Source: Gordonia sp. PDNC005 (lineage in GTDB: Bacteria > Actinomycetota > Actinomycetes > Mycobacteriales > Mycobacteriaceae). From it: a stretch of 64,000 bases of DNA. The notes under the pieces were generated by a model. The model ran no database searches. It had not been told where the DNA came from and saw only the letters and a list, made by a program, of their open reading frames with translations. Shown one piece after another: positions 43,352 to 52,454 of this stretch (position 1 is its first letter; the number at the start of each line of letters is the position of its first letter). Location: assembly GCF_016919385.1 (NCBI RefSeq), contig NZ_CP070351.1, positions 1,116,001 through 1,180,000 of the forward strand. Direction: 5' to 3'. Made by a program: the position numbers and the translations under genes.

Positions 43352-44572
43352 TCAGGAACAGGCGACGTCGAGAGCCGCTGCGAGGTCGGCCTTCAGGTCG
43401 TCGACGTCTTCGAGACCGACGGAGAACCGCAGATGTCCGTACTCGCGGAATCCGTCTGGGTAGGCCGCGACCCGTGGACCGGTGGTGCCGACGTGCACAA
43501 TCAGTGATTCGTCATGTCCGACCGATACCGCAGAGGTGATCACACGCAGGGCCGCGACGAAACGGTTCTGCAGGTCGGGATCACCTTTCACAGCGAACGA
43601 CATGATGCCGCCGAATCCCGCATCGGGTGTCGCGGCGCGGCCGAACTGTCGGACGGCGAGGTCGTGCTGCGGATGCGATTCGAGTCCGGGGTAGGCGACG
43701 TATGCGATCCGCTCGTCGGCCTCGAGGAAACGTGCCAGTTCCAGCGCCGACGCCTGATGCTGTCGAAGGCGTAGGGGGAGTGTCACGGAGCCGCGCATGA
43801 TGAGCCACGCGTTGAACGGTGAGATCACGCCACCGACGTCGACCATCGCCTCCGACCGGATCGGTTCGACCGCCGCCGCCGTGCCGATCACCGCACCGCC
43901 CATCGCGTCGCCGTGCCCGTTGATGTACTTGGTCAGAGAATGCACAACCAGGTCGGCGCCGTGATCAAGCGGACGGAACAGAGGGGGCGGAGTGAACGTC
44001 GAATCCACCATGAGCAATGCGTCGGTCGCATGAGCGATATCGGCGAGTGCCGCGATGTCCGCGACCTTGGTCGTCGGATTGGCGATCACCTCGGTCACGA
44101 TCAGTTTTGTGTTGGGTCGGATCGCCGCGCGAACGGCGCCGAGGTCGGCGATGTCGACGAACGTCGCGTCGATCCCGTACTTCCGCGGTAGCAACGACGT
44201 CCACAGCTTGTAGGTCGCCTCATACGTCGCGTCGGCGACAACGACGTGGTCGCCGACTGAGACATGGGAGAAGAACACGGCATGCAGTGCGGCGACGCCG
44301 GAGGCGAGTGCAACGGCGTCCTGCCCGTGCTCCAACGCGACGAGCTTGTCCTGCAATGCGATCTGGTTGACGCCGGTGTTCCGGGTGTAAGTGAGATGCT
44401 CCGGATTCGACCAGTCCATCGTCGACGGATCCGCCGGTAGGTGATACGAGTTGGCCATCGTGACCGGGACCCGGATCGCGCCGCCCTCGCCCTCTGCGTG
44501 ATTTCCGCCGTGCACACTCCACGTCTGCTCGCCGACCGTCGACGCGTCGTGCTTGTCCGGGCGCTGTCTCAT
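43352..44572 (-). CDS. Trans-sulfuration family PLP enzyme (cystathionine gamma-synthase/lyase-like)
   Basis: A 406-residue pyridoxal-phosphate enzyme of the Cys/Met metabolism family. Lys215 in HSLTKYINGHGD binds PLP, with SGVAALHAV, YEATYKLW and the Asp in MVDSTFTPPPLFRP around the cofactor. The family includes cystathionine gamma-synthase, cystathionine lyase and methionine gamma-lyase, and the sequence does not separate these safely. ATG 44572 has a GGAGGA site and overlaps the stop of the OpgC-like gene (ATGA). It ends beside the palindrome-dense element. Confidence 0.88.
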   Translation of the reverse strand: MRQRPDKHDASTVGEQTWSVHGGNHAEGEGGAIRVPVTMANSYHLPADPSTMDWSNPEHLTYTRNTGVNQIALQDKLVALEHGQDAVALASGVAALHAVFFSHVSVGDHVVVADATYEATYKLWTSLLPRKYGIDATFVDIADLGAVRAAIRPNTKLIVTEVIANPTTKVADIAALADIAHATDALLMVDSTFTPPPLFRPLDHGADLVVHSLTKYINGHGDAMGGAVIGTAAAVEPIRSEAMVDVGGVISPFNAWLIMRGSVTLPLRLRQHQASALELARFLEADERIAYVAYPGLESHPQHDLAVRQFGRAATPDAGFGGIMSFAVKGDPDLQNRFVAALRVITSAVSVGHDESLIVHVGTTGPRVAAYPDGFREYGHLRFSVGLEDVDDLKADLAAALDVACS

Positions 44573-45717
44573 CGCTGTGTCCTCCCCGCTCGCTGGATCC
44601 CCGCCGCGCCGGCCTGGACCACTCGTGCAGGCAGTCGGTGGAGTTTGTCGATCCGGAACCGGCTGCGGGTTTCGGCCCACAACCAGCACGTCGCGAAGAC
44701 CACCGCGGCCGTCGTCATCGCCGTCGAAGCCGACCAGGGGCGTGGGACGAGGACCGCGGGGACCGCGAGCAGCGCCAACGCCTGGATCACGTACGAGTCG
44801 AGACTGCGGGCGCCTGTCGAGACAAGCGGACGCAGCACATCGCGACGAGTCCAGCCTAGGACTGTGCGGAACACGCCGTACAACGTGGTCACCACCAGGA
44901 ACGCCACGATCACGCGGACGACGCCCAGATCGACCTTGTCGATCAGCCAACCGGAGTGGCGGACGACGGACCGGGACCGGATCACATCGCGGACCGTGAA
45001 GCCGACAGCCAGTGCGACGGTCACCAGCACGGGGAGGGCGGTGTCCACCCGCTCGGGCACCCGCAAGCGGTCCCAGTGCCAGCCGATCACCAGCGCGATC
45101 ATGAACAGGATCTGCCAGGCGGCCCAGTTCTGGACTTCAAGACCGCCCGGGAACGACGTGACGACCATCCACCCGGCGGTTGAGGTCTGACTGACGACGT
45201 ACAGCCCGATCGATCCGGCGATGACGAGCGGCCACCACCCGCGCATCAGGATCGGGATCACCGCAAGCGCGAGGACCATGAGGATCAGATAGAGCAGCAG
45301 GATGTTCCCGCCGCTCGGCAGGTAACGCAGACCGAGGGCCCACCGGACCTTCTCCCCGACGTCGTCCGGGTACGGCAGCAGCGAGACGCGGCGGAACTCG
45401 CGGCGGGTGAACGCTGCAGCGGCCAGCACGGCGGCCAGTCCGATTGCGGCCTGACACACGTACAGGACGGCGATACGACGAATCAGCCGGTCCACGCTGT
45501 AACGCAGCGAGAACCGGCTGATCCACCGTTGGTGGACGATGCCGAGGACAAGACCGGACAGGAGGACGAACGCGCTCATCCCGTCCATGTACGGAAACAG
45601 ATGAGTCGGTTCGGCCGCCCAGGTGCCGTCCGCGAAGTGCAGACTGACCATGCTCCAGATGGCCAGTCCGCGCAGCGCGTCGATCGCGAGATCGCGGCCG
45701 TGAGCGGACCGCGTCAC
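44569..45717 (-). CDS. OpgC-like polytopic membrane acyltransferase
   Basis: A 382-residue inner-membrane protein with about ten hydrophobic helices. The N-terminus (RDLAIDALRGLAIWSMVSLHF) has the DxxRGLxI and His pattern of membrane acyltransferases, and FPGGLEVQNWAAWQILFMI and LPSGGNILLLYLILMVLAL match the OpgC type, which succinylates periplasmic glucans in Proteobacteria. In this organism it may modify an envelope glycan. GTG 45717 starts it, and it overlaps the PLP-enzyme gene by 4 bp although no pathway link is obvious. Confidence 0.8.
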   Translation of the reverse strand: MTRSAHGRDLAIDALRGLAIWSMVSLHFADGTWAAEPTHLFPYMDGMSAFVLLSGLVLGIVHQRWISRFSLRYSVDRLIRRIAVLYVCQAAIGLAAVLAAAAFTRREFRRVSLLPYPDDVGEKVRWALGLRYLPSGGNILLLYLILMVLALAVIPILMRGWWPLVIAGSIGLYVVSQTSTAGWMVVTSFPGGLEVQNWAAWQILFMIALVIGWHWDRLRVPERVDTALPVLVTVALAVGFTVRDVIRSRSVVRHSGWLIDKVDLGVVRVIVAFLVVTTLYGVFRTVLGWTRRDVLRPLVSTGARSLDSYVIQALALLAVPAVLVPRPWSASTAMTTAAVVFATCWLWAETRSRFRIDKLHRLPARVVQAGAAGIQRAGRTQR

Positions 45718-45745
45718 GAGGTGAACGCGGGCGCAGCCCTGTCGA

Positions 45746-47533
45746 TCACGAGTACAGGTCGGCGATCGCCTGCTGGTACGTCTCGTGAATCACGTTGCGC
45801 TTCAGCTTCATCGTCGGGGTCAGCTCGCCGGTGTCGATCGTGAAGTCGGTGTCGAGGACGTCGTACTTCTTGATCGCCTCGGCATTTGACACCTTCTTGT
45901 TGGCGTCGGCGACCGCTGCGTCGAGCTCGGCGCGGATCGCCGGGTTCGTCGTCAGCTCGGTCAACGTCGTGTCAGCGGGGAGACCGTTGCGCTCGAGCCA
46001 CCCTGGCACGGCCTCGGGGTCGAGGGTGATGAGCGCTGCGATGAAGGGCTTCTTGTCGCCGACGACGAGGCACTGGCTCACCAGCGGATGCGCGCGGATC
46101 GAGTCCTCGAGTTGAGCGGGGGACACGTTCTTTCCGCCCGCGGTGACGATCAGTTCCTTCTTGCGACCCGTGATGAACAGGAAGCCGTCCTCGAGGCGGC
46201 CGATGTCGCCGGTGTGGAACCATCCGTCCCGGATGGAGTCGGCGGTGGCCGTCTCGTTCTGCCAGTAACCACTGAAGACCATGCCGCCCTTGAGCAGGAC
46301 CTCGCCATCCTCGGCGATCTTGACGGTCACGCCGGGGACGGGGCGGCCGACCGAACCGATGCGGCTGTGCTCCTGGCTGTTAGCGGTGACGGCGGCAGTC
46401 GTCTCCGACAGGCCGTAGCCTTCGTAGATCGGAACACCCGCGCCGCGGAAGAAGTGGCCGAGACGTTCGCCGAGCGGTGCGCCGCCGGAGATCGCGCCTT
46501 CGCAGTTGCCGCCGAGTGCGTCGCGCAGCTTGCCGTAAACGAGCTTGTCGAAGATGGTGTGCTTGATCTTGAGGACCAGACCCGCCCCGTCGGCTTCTTC
46601 GGCGCGGCTGAACTCGATCGCGGTGTCGACGGCCTTGCCGAAGATGGAGCCCTTGCCGCCGTCGATCGCCTTCTGCTCGGCCGTGTTGTAGACCTTCTCG
46701 AACACACGCGGCACCGACAGCACGTAGTTCGGCTTGAACACGGCGAGGTCGGCGATCAGGTTCGGGATGTCTGCGGTGTGGCCGAGCACAACGCCGTTTT
46801 CGAGTGCGGCGACGGCGACGACACGCGCGAACACGTGGGCCAGCGGCAGGAACAGCAGAGTCGACTTGCCCTCCTCCATGCCGGTGCCGACCGCGGCGGC
46901 AGTCGCCGCGGTCTCGGCGAGGAAGTTCTCGTGCGTCAGGACGACGCCCTTCGGGCGACCGGTGGTGCCCGAGGTATAGATCAAGGTGGCGGCGTCGCCG
47001 CTCGTGGCGGCCGCCTCGCGAGCATCGAGTTCGGAGTCGGGGACATCGGCGCCGCGCTTGCGGAGGGCGTTCACGGCACCGTCGTCGATCACCAGGGTCT
47101 CGCGGAGTGCCGACGCACCTGCGATCACCTCCTGGTGCTTGCTGCGCTGGCCGGCGTCTTCGACGATCAGGACCGATGCCGCGGAGTCGGTGAGGATCCA
47201 ATCGACCTGGTCGGGCGAGGAGGTCTCGTAGATGGCGACGGTGGTGGCTCCTGCCCGCCAGATCGCATAGTCGAACAGGCTCCATTCGAAGCGTGTGGAC
47301 GAGAGCAGAGCGACGCGGTCGCCTGCCGTCACACCGGCAGCGATCAGGCCCTTGGCGACGGCGTCGACCTCGTCGGCGAACTGCGCTGCCGTGACCGTCA
47401 CCCACTGGCCGCCGTCTCCGCGACGCTTGAACAGCGGCAGTGTCGGGCGCTCCTTGCGGTAACGCTGCAGAGTGGTGATCGTCGTTGCACTCGGATCGAC
47501 GACCAAACTGGTGGGAGTGGTGTACTCCTGCAT
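45746..47533 (-). CDS. Long-chain fatty-acid-CoA ligase, FadD15-like
   Basis: Activates long-chain fatty acids to acyl-CoA. The 595 residues are close in length and pattern to FadD15: TLIYTSGTTGRPKGVVLTHEN (in pieces), VPRVFEKVYNTAEQ, SGGAPLGERLGHFF, YEGYGLSETTA, WFHTGDIGRLEDG, ITGRKKELIVTAGGKNVSPAQLED and the catalytic Lys in ELTPTMKLKR. ATG 47533 is chosen because AGGGGA is about seven bases upstream; ATG 47539 is too close to that site. It is divergent from the RNA helicase gene. Confidence 0.93.
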   Translation of the reverse strand: MQEYTTPTSLVVDPSATTITTLQRYRKERPTLPLFKRRGDGGQWVTVTAAQFADEVDAVAKGLIAAGVTAGDRVALLSSTRFEWSLFDYAIWRAGATTVAIYETSSPDQVDWILTDSAASVLIVEDAGQRSKHQEVIAGASALRETLVIDDGAVNALRKRGADVPDSELDAREAAATSGDAATLIYTSGTTGRPKGVVLTHENFLAETAATAAAVGTGMEEGKSTLLFLPLAHVFARVVAVAALENGVVLGHTADIPNLIADLAVFKPNYVLSVPRVFEKVYNTAEQKAIDGGKGSIFGKAVDTAIEFSRAEEADGAGLVLKIKHTIFDKLVYGKLRDALGGNCEGAISGGAPLGERLGHFFRGAGVPIYEGYGLSETTAAVTANSQEHSRIGSVGRPVPGVTVKIAEDGEVLLKGGMVFSGYWQNETATADSIRDGWFHTGDIGRLEDGFLFITGRKKELIVTAGGKNVSPAQLEDSIRAHPLVSQCLVVGDKKPFIAALITLDPEAVPGWLERNGLPADTTLTELTTNPAIRAELDAAVADANKKVSNAEAIKKYDVLDTDFTIDTGELTPTMKLKRNVIHETYQQAIADLYS

Positions 47534-47638
47534 GTTCATTCCCCTCAACTGGAAATCGCTCGAACCGCCCGGCCGGCGAATTCTTCGCTCGCACAGTACC
47601 AGTAGCCCGGTGAGGCATGTCACAGGCCCTTTTCGGGG

Positions 47639-47644
47639 TAGCAT
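47639..47644 (+). promoter_or_regulatory. Possible -10 element of the helicase gene
   Basis: TAGCAT ends nine bases before ATG 47654, and no ribosome site lies between. The transcript would have a leader of at most a few bases. Confidence 0.35.
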
Positions 47645-47653
47645 CTACAGACG

Positions 47654-49378
47654 ATGACTAAAGATTCCGCCGACGATTCGGCACCGGTGTCCAGCTTCGA
47701 CGACTTCGACATCGACGGTCGCGTGCGCGCAGCAGTTGACGAAGTCGGGTACGAGACGCCGTCACCCATTCAGGCGGCGACCATTCCTCCTCTTCTCGAG
47801 GGACGCGACGTGGTCGGCCTCGCGCAGACCGGTACGGGTAAGACGGCGGCTTTCGCCATCCCCGTGCTCTCGCGCATCGACACCTCCGCCCGCAAGCCGC
47901 AGGCGCTCGTTCTGGCGCCCACGCGTGAACTCGCGTTGCAGGTGTCCGAGGCGTTCGGTCGGTATGCCAGCAAGATGCCCGAAGTGAAGGTCCTGCCGAT
48001 CTACGGTGGCCAGAGTTACGGCGTCCAGCTGTCCGGTCTCCGTCGCGGCGCACAGGTGATCGTCGGCACCCCGGGCCGAGTGATCGATCACCTCGACAAG
48101 GGCACTCTGGATCTGTCCGAGCTCGAGTTCCTCGTCCTCGACGAGGCCGACGAGATGCTGACGATGGGCTTCGCCGAAGACGTCGAGCGGATCCTCGCCG
48201 ACACTCCGGACAAGAAGCAGGTCGCGCTGTTCTCGGCGACGATGCCCGCCTCGATCGGTCGGCTGGCCCGCAAGTACCTGAACAACCCGCAGGAGGTGAC
48301 GGTCAAGGCCAAGACCGCCACCGCGTCGAACATCACGCAGAAGTACCTGCAGGTGTCGCACCAGCGGAAGCTCGACGCGCTGACTCGTGTCCTCGAAGTC
48401 GAGACCTTCGACGGGATGATCATCTTCGTCCGCACCAAATCGGCCACCGAAGAGCTCGCCGAGAAGCTGCGCTCGCGCGGCCTGTCGGCGATGGCGATCA
48501 ACGGCGACATGGTGCAGGCGCAGCGTGAGCGCACCATCAACCAGCTGAAGGACGGCTCGCTCGACATCCTCGTCGCCACGGACGTGGCCGCACGAGGGCT
48601 GGACGTGGACCGCATTTCGCACGTCGTCAACTACGACATCCCACACGATGTGGAGTCGTACGTCCACCGCATCGGCCGTACCGGTCGCGCTGGACGATCG
48701 GGCGCCGCACTGCTCTTCGTCTCGCCGCGTGAGCGTCATCTGCTCCGTTCCATCGAGCGCCACACGCGTCAGAGCATCGAAGAGATCGACCTGCCGAGCG
48801 TCGACGACGTGAACGCACAGCGTGTCGCCAAGTTCGCCGACTCGATCACATCGAATCTCGGATCGAGCAATCTCGACATGTTCCGTGGGCTCGTGGAGAA
48901 CTACGCCCGCGAGAACGATGTCGCGATGGCGGACATCGCTGCGGCACTCGCGCTCGAATCGCGGGACGGCGGCTTCCTCATGGCACCGGATCCGCCCGCG
49001 GGCCAGCGACGTGAGCGCAGCGAGCGACCGGAGCGCGCACCCCGCGGCAGCAACGGTGGGCACTTCGCGACCTACCGGATCGCCGTCGGGCGCAAGCACA
49101 AGGTGTCGCCGGGGGCCATCGTCGGTGCGATCGCCAACGAAGGAGGTCTCACGCGAGGCGATTTCGGCAACATCAGCATCCGCGACGACTTCTCGCTGGT
49201 CGAACTGCCGAACGATCTCGACTCCGAGACTCTGAACTTGCTCAAGCACACGCGCATCGGCAAGCATCCGATCGATCTGCGTCAGGACATGGGCGCGCCC
49301 CGTGGCCGTGGCGGCTACAACAAGCGCGACGGCTACAACAAGCGGTCACCGCGCGTCGCCGGGCGCGGCCGCGGCTGA
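47654..49378 (+). CDS. deaD: DEAD-box ATP-dependent RNA helicase
   Basis: Unwinds structured RNA in ribosome assembly and mRNA turnover, often in the cold. The 574 residues hold the Q motif (ETPSPIQAATIP), AQTGTGKTAAF, PTRELALQV, DEADEML, FSATMP, ATDVAARGLDVD and HRIGRTGRAGRSG. A DbpA-type RNA-binding domain (about 475-545; YRIAVGRKHKVSPGAIVGA) and a basic, glycine-rich tail (GRGGYNKRDGYNKR) follow. It ends at a clear rho-independent terminator. Confidence 0.95.
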   Translation: MTKDSADDSAPVSSFDDFDIDGRVRAAVDEVGYETPSPIQAATIPPLLEGRDVVGLAQTGTGKTAAFAIPVLSRIDTSARKPQALVLAPTRELALQVSEAFGRYASKMPEVKVLPIYGGQSYGVQLSGLRRGAQVIVGTPGRVIDHLDKGTLDLSELEFLVLDEADEMLTMGFAEDVERILADTPDKKQVALFSATMPASIGRLARKYLNNPQEVTVKAKTATASNITQKYLQVSHQRKLDALTRVLEVETFDGMIIFVRTKSATEELAEKLRSRGLSAMAINGDMVQAQRERTINQLKDGSLDILVATDVAARGLDVDRISHVVNYDIPHDVESYVHRIGRTGRAGRSGAALLFVSPRERHLLRSIERHTRQSIEEIDLPSVDDVNAQRVAKFADSITSNLGSSNLDMFRGLVENYARENDVAMADIAAALALESRDGGFLMAPDPPAGQRRERSERPERAPRGSNGGHFATYRIAVGRKHKVSPGAIVGAIANEGGLTRGDFGNISIRDDFSLVELPNDLDSETLNLLKHTRIGKHPIDLRQDMGAPRGRGGYNKRDGYNKRSPRVAGRGRG

Positions 49379-49399
49379 CGACACGCCTCTTCGCATAAC

Positions 49400-49464
49400 A
49401 TTCACCGATTCGACGGGAAACGGGCCGACGCCGGCAGGTGGCCGTCGGATCGGTGAATTTTTTA
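49400..49464 (+). terminator. Rho-independent terminator of the helicase gene
   Basis: ATTCACCGATTCGACGG (49400-49416) pairs with CCGTCGGATCGGTGAAT (49442-49458) with one mismatch in 17, and the stem is followed by a run of six T (49458-49463). The stop codon of the convergent TetR gene (49462-49464) lies in the T-run. Confidence 0.9.
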
Positions 49465-50067
49465 CGGAATGTGGGTTCCGTCGGCGTCAACGATCAGTTG
49501 GAGTCGGGGGCCGTACATGGCGATCACTTCATCGCGGGTCAACTCGGCGAACGTCGGAACGCCGACGAGATATCGGACCATCGCCATGCCGAACAGGCAA
49601 CTGATGAGCACACGCGCGGTGTCCAGGTCCACCCCGGCCTTCTCGGAGAGCAGCGGAACCATCCGATGCGACGCGAACTCGCCGAACGCATTCGAGCGAC
49701 CGGGGTCGTTGACGATGGATCGCAGTAGTCCCTGCAGCGCGGTGCCAGTGGTTTCGCCCTCCCAGGCGCCGGTGAACACTGTGATGATCCTCGTGCCCAG
49801 TTCGGAGCGGGGGCCGTCCGCGGCGCGCGTCAGTTGCTCGGCGGGATCGACTGGCACCTCGAGCGCTTCGACGAACAAACCGTGCTTACTGCCGAAGTAG
49901 TACGAGACGAGCGCGACGTCGACGCCCGCCGCGGCGGCGACCGCGCGCAGCGACGTGCCCTTGAATCCGTTGCTCGCGAACATCTCTCGCGCTGCAGTGA
50001 GAATGTCCGCGCGCGCCGTGGACTCTCCGCTGCGTCGTCCTGCTCGGGTGGATGAAGCCTCTGCCAT
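49462..50067 (-). CDS. TetR/AcrR family transcriptional regulator
   Basis: A 201-residue repressor. The DNA-binding domain reads ADILTAAREMFASNGFKGTSLRAVA and VDVALVSYYFGSKHGLF; the C-terminal domain (LLRSIVNDPGRSNAFGEF) is of the TetR_C_17-like kind. ATG 50067 is supported by TAGGCT six bases upstream, so its transcript is probably leaderless. It is divergent from the permease at 50164, and two TCAAC-NNNN-GTTGA operators lie between them; repression of the permease and of itself is the expected circuit. Confidence 0.9.
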   Translation of the reverse strand: MAEASSTRAGRRSGESTARADILTAAREMFASNGFKGTSLRAVAAAAGVDVALVSYYFGSKHGLFVEALEVPVDPAEQLTRAADGPRSELGTRIITVFTGAWEGETTGTALQGLLRSIVNDPGRSNAFGEFASHRMVPLLSEKAGVDLDTARVLISCLFGMAMVRYLVGVPTFAELTRDEVIAMYGPRLQLIVDADGTHIP

Positions 50068-50073
50068 GCGTCC

Positions 50074-50079
50074 AGCCTA
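50074..50079 (-). promoter_or_regulatory. -10 element of leaderless TetR promoter
   Basis: Minus-strand TAGGCT, six bases (GGACGC), then ATG 50067. The first operator begins seven bases upstream of the hexamer. Confidence 0.5.
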
Positions 50080-50085
50080 CCCGAA

Positions 50086-50102
50086 ATTCAACACTCGTTG
50101 AC
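50086..50102. promoter_or_regulatory. Operator 1, TetR/permease intergenic region
   Basis: ATTCAACACTCGTTGAC contains TCAAC-ACTC-GTTGA, a perfect inverted repeat. It overlaps the -35 box TTGACT (50098-50103) of the rightward promoter, which continues with a 17 bp spacer to TACCTT (50121-50126). Confidence 0.75.
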
Positions 50103-50126
50103 TTATAAGGCAATCCGTCGTACCTT
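50098..50126 (+). promoter_or_regulatory. Permease promoter
   Basis: TTGACT (50098-50103), 17 bp spacer, TACCTT (50121-50126). It is flanked by the two operators, so a bound TetR protein would cover both the -35 box and the transcription start. Confidence 0.65.
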
Positions 50127-50130
50127 GGGT

Positions 50131-50147
50131 GTCAACAGTTGTTGAAT
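50131..50147. promoter_or_regulatory. Operator 2, TetR/permease intergenic region
   Basis: TCAACAGTTGTTGA (50132-50145) is a perfect 14 bp palindrome; with its flanks it mirrors operator 1 (GTCAAC and GTTGAAT). It lies over the expected transcription start of the permease gene. Confidence 0.75.
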
Positions 50148-50163
50148 TAATCGGAGGTGGGCC

Positions 50164-51153
50164 ATGTCCACGACAGTCCGCAAGCTGGGAGCCGTCGTCA
50201 TCGGACTCTCGATCGTGATTCCACTCGTCTTGTTGATGTTCATCGGGCCCGCGTCGCGCGGTGCGCCGCATGACGTGCCGATCGGTGTGGTCGGACCTCC
50301 CGCTGCGGTGGGACAGATGAGCTCTTCGCTCGAGCAGCACCAGCCGGGGGCCTTCGACGTTCGCAGCTTCGAGACATCGGACGATCTGCGGGACGCCGCA
50401 CGCAACCGTGAGGTGTACGGCGGATTTGTGCTCGGCGCGCAGCCTGAGACGATCGTGGCGACCGGCGGCAGCCCGGCTGTCGCGACGACGCTCACTCAGA
50501 TCGGCGCCGGACTCGCGGCCCAGTCGGGTGCGCCTGCCGCACCCGTCGTCGACGTCGCGCCTGCTGCCGACGACGACTCGCGTGGTGCGGGGTTCGGTTC
50601 GATGGTGATGCCGGTGTTCATGGCGGGAGTCGCCCTTGGCGCCACTGCTGCGCTCGTCGGACGCCGCCGCAGGGTGATCCTGTGGGCACTTCCGGTAGGC
50701 GCGGCAGCCGTCGCTGCCGCGTCGATCGGCGTCGCCATGGCAGTCGGCGTCCTGGGCGGAGGGTTCGGGCTTCAGTGGCTGGCGCTCGCCGCGGGCATCC
50801 TTGCGATAGCGGCGCCGGTTGCGGGTCTTGTCCGTGCTGTCGGCACGCCGGGGATCGGCGGTGCAGCGCTGGTGTTCATGCTTGTCGGCATGCCTCTCGC
50901 AGGAATCTCCGCACCGCCGGAGTTCCTGCCGTCGATCTGGGGGACCGTCGGACAACTGTTGCCGCTCGGCGCCACCGGCACCGCGCTGCGCAGTGCGGCG
51001 TTCTTCGACGGGGCGGGCTCGCCTGCGGCGTTCGCGGTGCTTGTCGCCTGGATCGTCATCGGCTACCTGCTCCTGTCGGTTCCGATGAGGACTCCCGATG
51101 GTGAGGTCGCCTCCACCGGGGTCGATGAGATCGGTGAGCCTGTCGCCGTGTGA
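50164..51153 (+). CDS. Membrane permease, ABC-2/YhgE-Pip-like
   Basis: A 329-residue membrane protein. One N-terminal helix (LGAVVIGLSIVIPLVLLMFIG) is followed by an outer domain of about 110 residues (PIGVVGPPAAV, SSLEQHQPGAFDVRSFETSDD, then the GGFVLG strand) and about six further helices from residue 140. This build is that of the ABC-2 permease-like YhgE/Pip proteins, which often export drugs or lipids. ATG 50164 has GGAGG. A divergent TetR and two operators control it. No ATPase gene is adjacent. Confidence 0.75.
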   Translation: MSTTVRKLGAVVIGLSIVIPLVLLMFIGPASRGAPHDVPIGVVGPPAAVGQMSSSLEQHQPGAFDVRSFETSDDLRDAARNREVYGGFVLGAQPETIVATGGSPAVATTLTQIGAGLAAQSGAPAAPVVDVAPAADDDSRGAGFGSMVMPVFMAGVALGATAALVGRRRRVILWALPVGAAAVAAASIGVAMAVGVLGGGFGLQWLALAAGILAIAAPVAGLVRAVGTPGIGGAALVFMLVGMPLAGISAPPEFLPSIWGTVGQLLPLGATGTALRSAAFFDGAGSPAAFAVLVAWIVIGYLLLSVPMRTPDGEVASTGVDEIGEPVAV

Positions 51154-51168
51154 CGACCGCGGTCCCTC

Positions 51169-51723
51169 TCAGACGCGGGTCAGTCGTTGGCGGACGCTGA
51201 GCCACCTGGCTTCCGCGATCTGTTGATGGTCGGTGAGTCCACGCCAGAAGCCGGCGAGATCCGCGGTCGCGGACTCTTCGCAAGCGAGCGACATTCGAGC
51301 GAGGAGGCTCAGGTAGCCACGTCGGTACCAGTGGTCGGTGAGGGCGACCGCGAGAAGTGCGACGTCGGCGCCACCCGGGAGGGGTCCCGCTCCCGACGGC
51401 GCGGCGATGTCGAGGAGGACACTCCGCAGGCCGGCCCGCTCCTTCGGATCGGCGATGCCCTCGGTGAGCAGGGTCGGCGTCACCGGCAGCCCGGCATCTG
51501 TGCGGGCCACCACAGCGGCGAAGACCGCGGTGTGAACCGGTCTCAGAAAGAGCACGGTGTCGACCGGGAGCAGATCTCGCGACGGGGGGTCGCGCTCCTC
51601 AGGTCGGCCGATCATCGCATGCACCGCGGCGACGGCCACCGTGGCCGGCGCCCAGACCAGTGATGTCAAGAACTCGAGTTCCAGACGGATGGTGTCGTCG
51701 AGGTCCGCCGATGTGTCCGTCAT
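51169..51723 (-). CDS. Unknown protein coupled to the sirtuin gene
   Basis: A 184-residue helical protein without a clear family. LRPVHTAVFAAVVARTDAGLPVTPTLLTEG has the look of the helical N-terminal domain of DnaB-type helicases (PAHRLIF...GEPADPVTV in those), but the ATPase part is absent and the likeness may be chance. ATG 51723 overlaps the sirtuin stop (ATGA), and the sirtuin in turn overlaps the HIT gene, so the three are made together. It might be a substrate or partner of the deacylase. Confidence 0.65.
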   Translation of the reverse strand: MTDTSADLDDTIRLELEFLTSLVWAPATVAVAAVHAMIGRPEERDPPSRDLLPVDTVLFLRPVHTAVFAAVVARTDAGLPVTPTLLTEGIADPKERAGLRSVLLDIAAPSGAGPLPGGADVALLAVALTDHWYRRGYLSLLARMSLACEESATADLAGFWRGLTDHQQIAEARWLSVRQRLTRV

Positions 51724-52454
51724 CCGACAACCCGAGGCAGCGTCTCGGCCGCCGATCCGGCGAGGTGGATGGTCGCCAGTCGTGTCAGCTCCGACGGCTC
51801 CGGGTTCACCTCGATGATGGGGACTCCGTCGAGGTGCGCTCGTTCGGGAAGTCCGGCGGCGGGTTGGACGACCCCGCTCGTCCCGATCACGATCATCAGA
51901 TCGCAGGCGGCGACCGCTGCGGACGCAGTGGACCAGGCGTCTCGCGGAAGGAGTTCGCCGAACCACACGACGCCCGGCCGCAGCGATTCGCCGCACAGCG
52001 GGCACATCGGTCGGGGTGTGACGAGGGCTGTCTCTGCGCTCTCGGGGTGACGACAAGATTCGCACCGGGGCGCGAACAGGCTGCCGTGCAGGTGGCTGGC
52101 AACCGCGCTGCCTGCACGTTCGTGGAGATCGTCGACATTCTGCGTGATCACACTGACCGCTCGACCGTCGATGCGGGCGGTGACGGCCAACTGCGCGAGT
52201 GCGATGTGCCCGTCGTTCGGCTCGACATCGCGGACGTCGTTCGCGCGCTGCGCATACCAGCCCCAGACGAGGTCGCGGTCGGCCTTCCATCCCTCCGATG
52301 ACGCCAGCGTCATCGGGTCGTGGTTCTCCCACATGCCGACGAGGGCATCGCGGAATGTCGGGATGCCGCTCTCGGCGGACATTCCGGCACCGGTGAACAC
52401 GACGGTCTTCTCGGCGTGCGCGATGAGCTCCGCGGCTCGCTCGAGGTCCGTCAC
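51720..52454 (-). CDS. Sir2 family NAD-dependent protein deacylase (CobB/SIRT5-type)
   Basis: Removes acyl groups from protein lysines using NAD. The 244 residues show GAGMSAESGIPTFRD (22-36), TQNVDDLH (104-111), the catalytic His123 in HLHGS, four zinc cysteines at 131, 134, 151 and 154, and GTSGVVQPAA. Tyr67 and Arg70 (WYAQR) are the pair that binds the carboxylate of succinyl- or malonyl-lysine in class III sirtuins, so desuccinylase activity is likely. GTG 52454 overlaps the HIT stop. Confidence 0.93.
   Translation of the reverse strand: MTDLERAAELIAHAEKTVVFTGAGMSAESGIPTFRDALVGMWENHDPMTLASSEGWKADRDLVWGWYAQRANDVRDVEPNDGHIALAQLAVTARIDGRAVSVITQNVDDLHERAGSAVASHLHGSLFAPRCESCRHPESAETALVTPRPMCPLCGESLRPGVVWFGELLPRDAWSTASAAVAACDLMIVIGTSGVVQPAAGLPERAHLDGVPIIEVNPEPSELTRLATIHLAGSAAETLPRVVG

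Noticed and set aside
51169..51723. A DnaB-type replicative helicase fragment
   Set aside because: The likeness is limited to a short helical stretch; there is no Walker motif and no sign of truncation, so I kept it as unknown.
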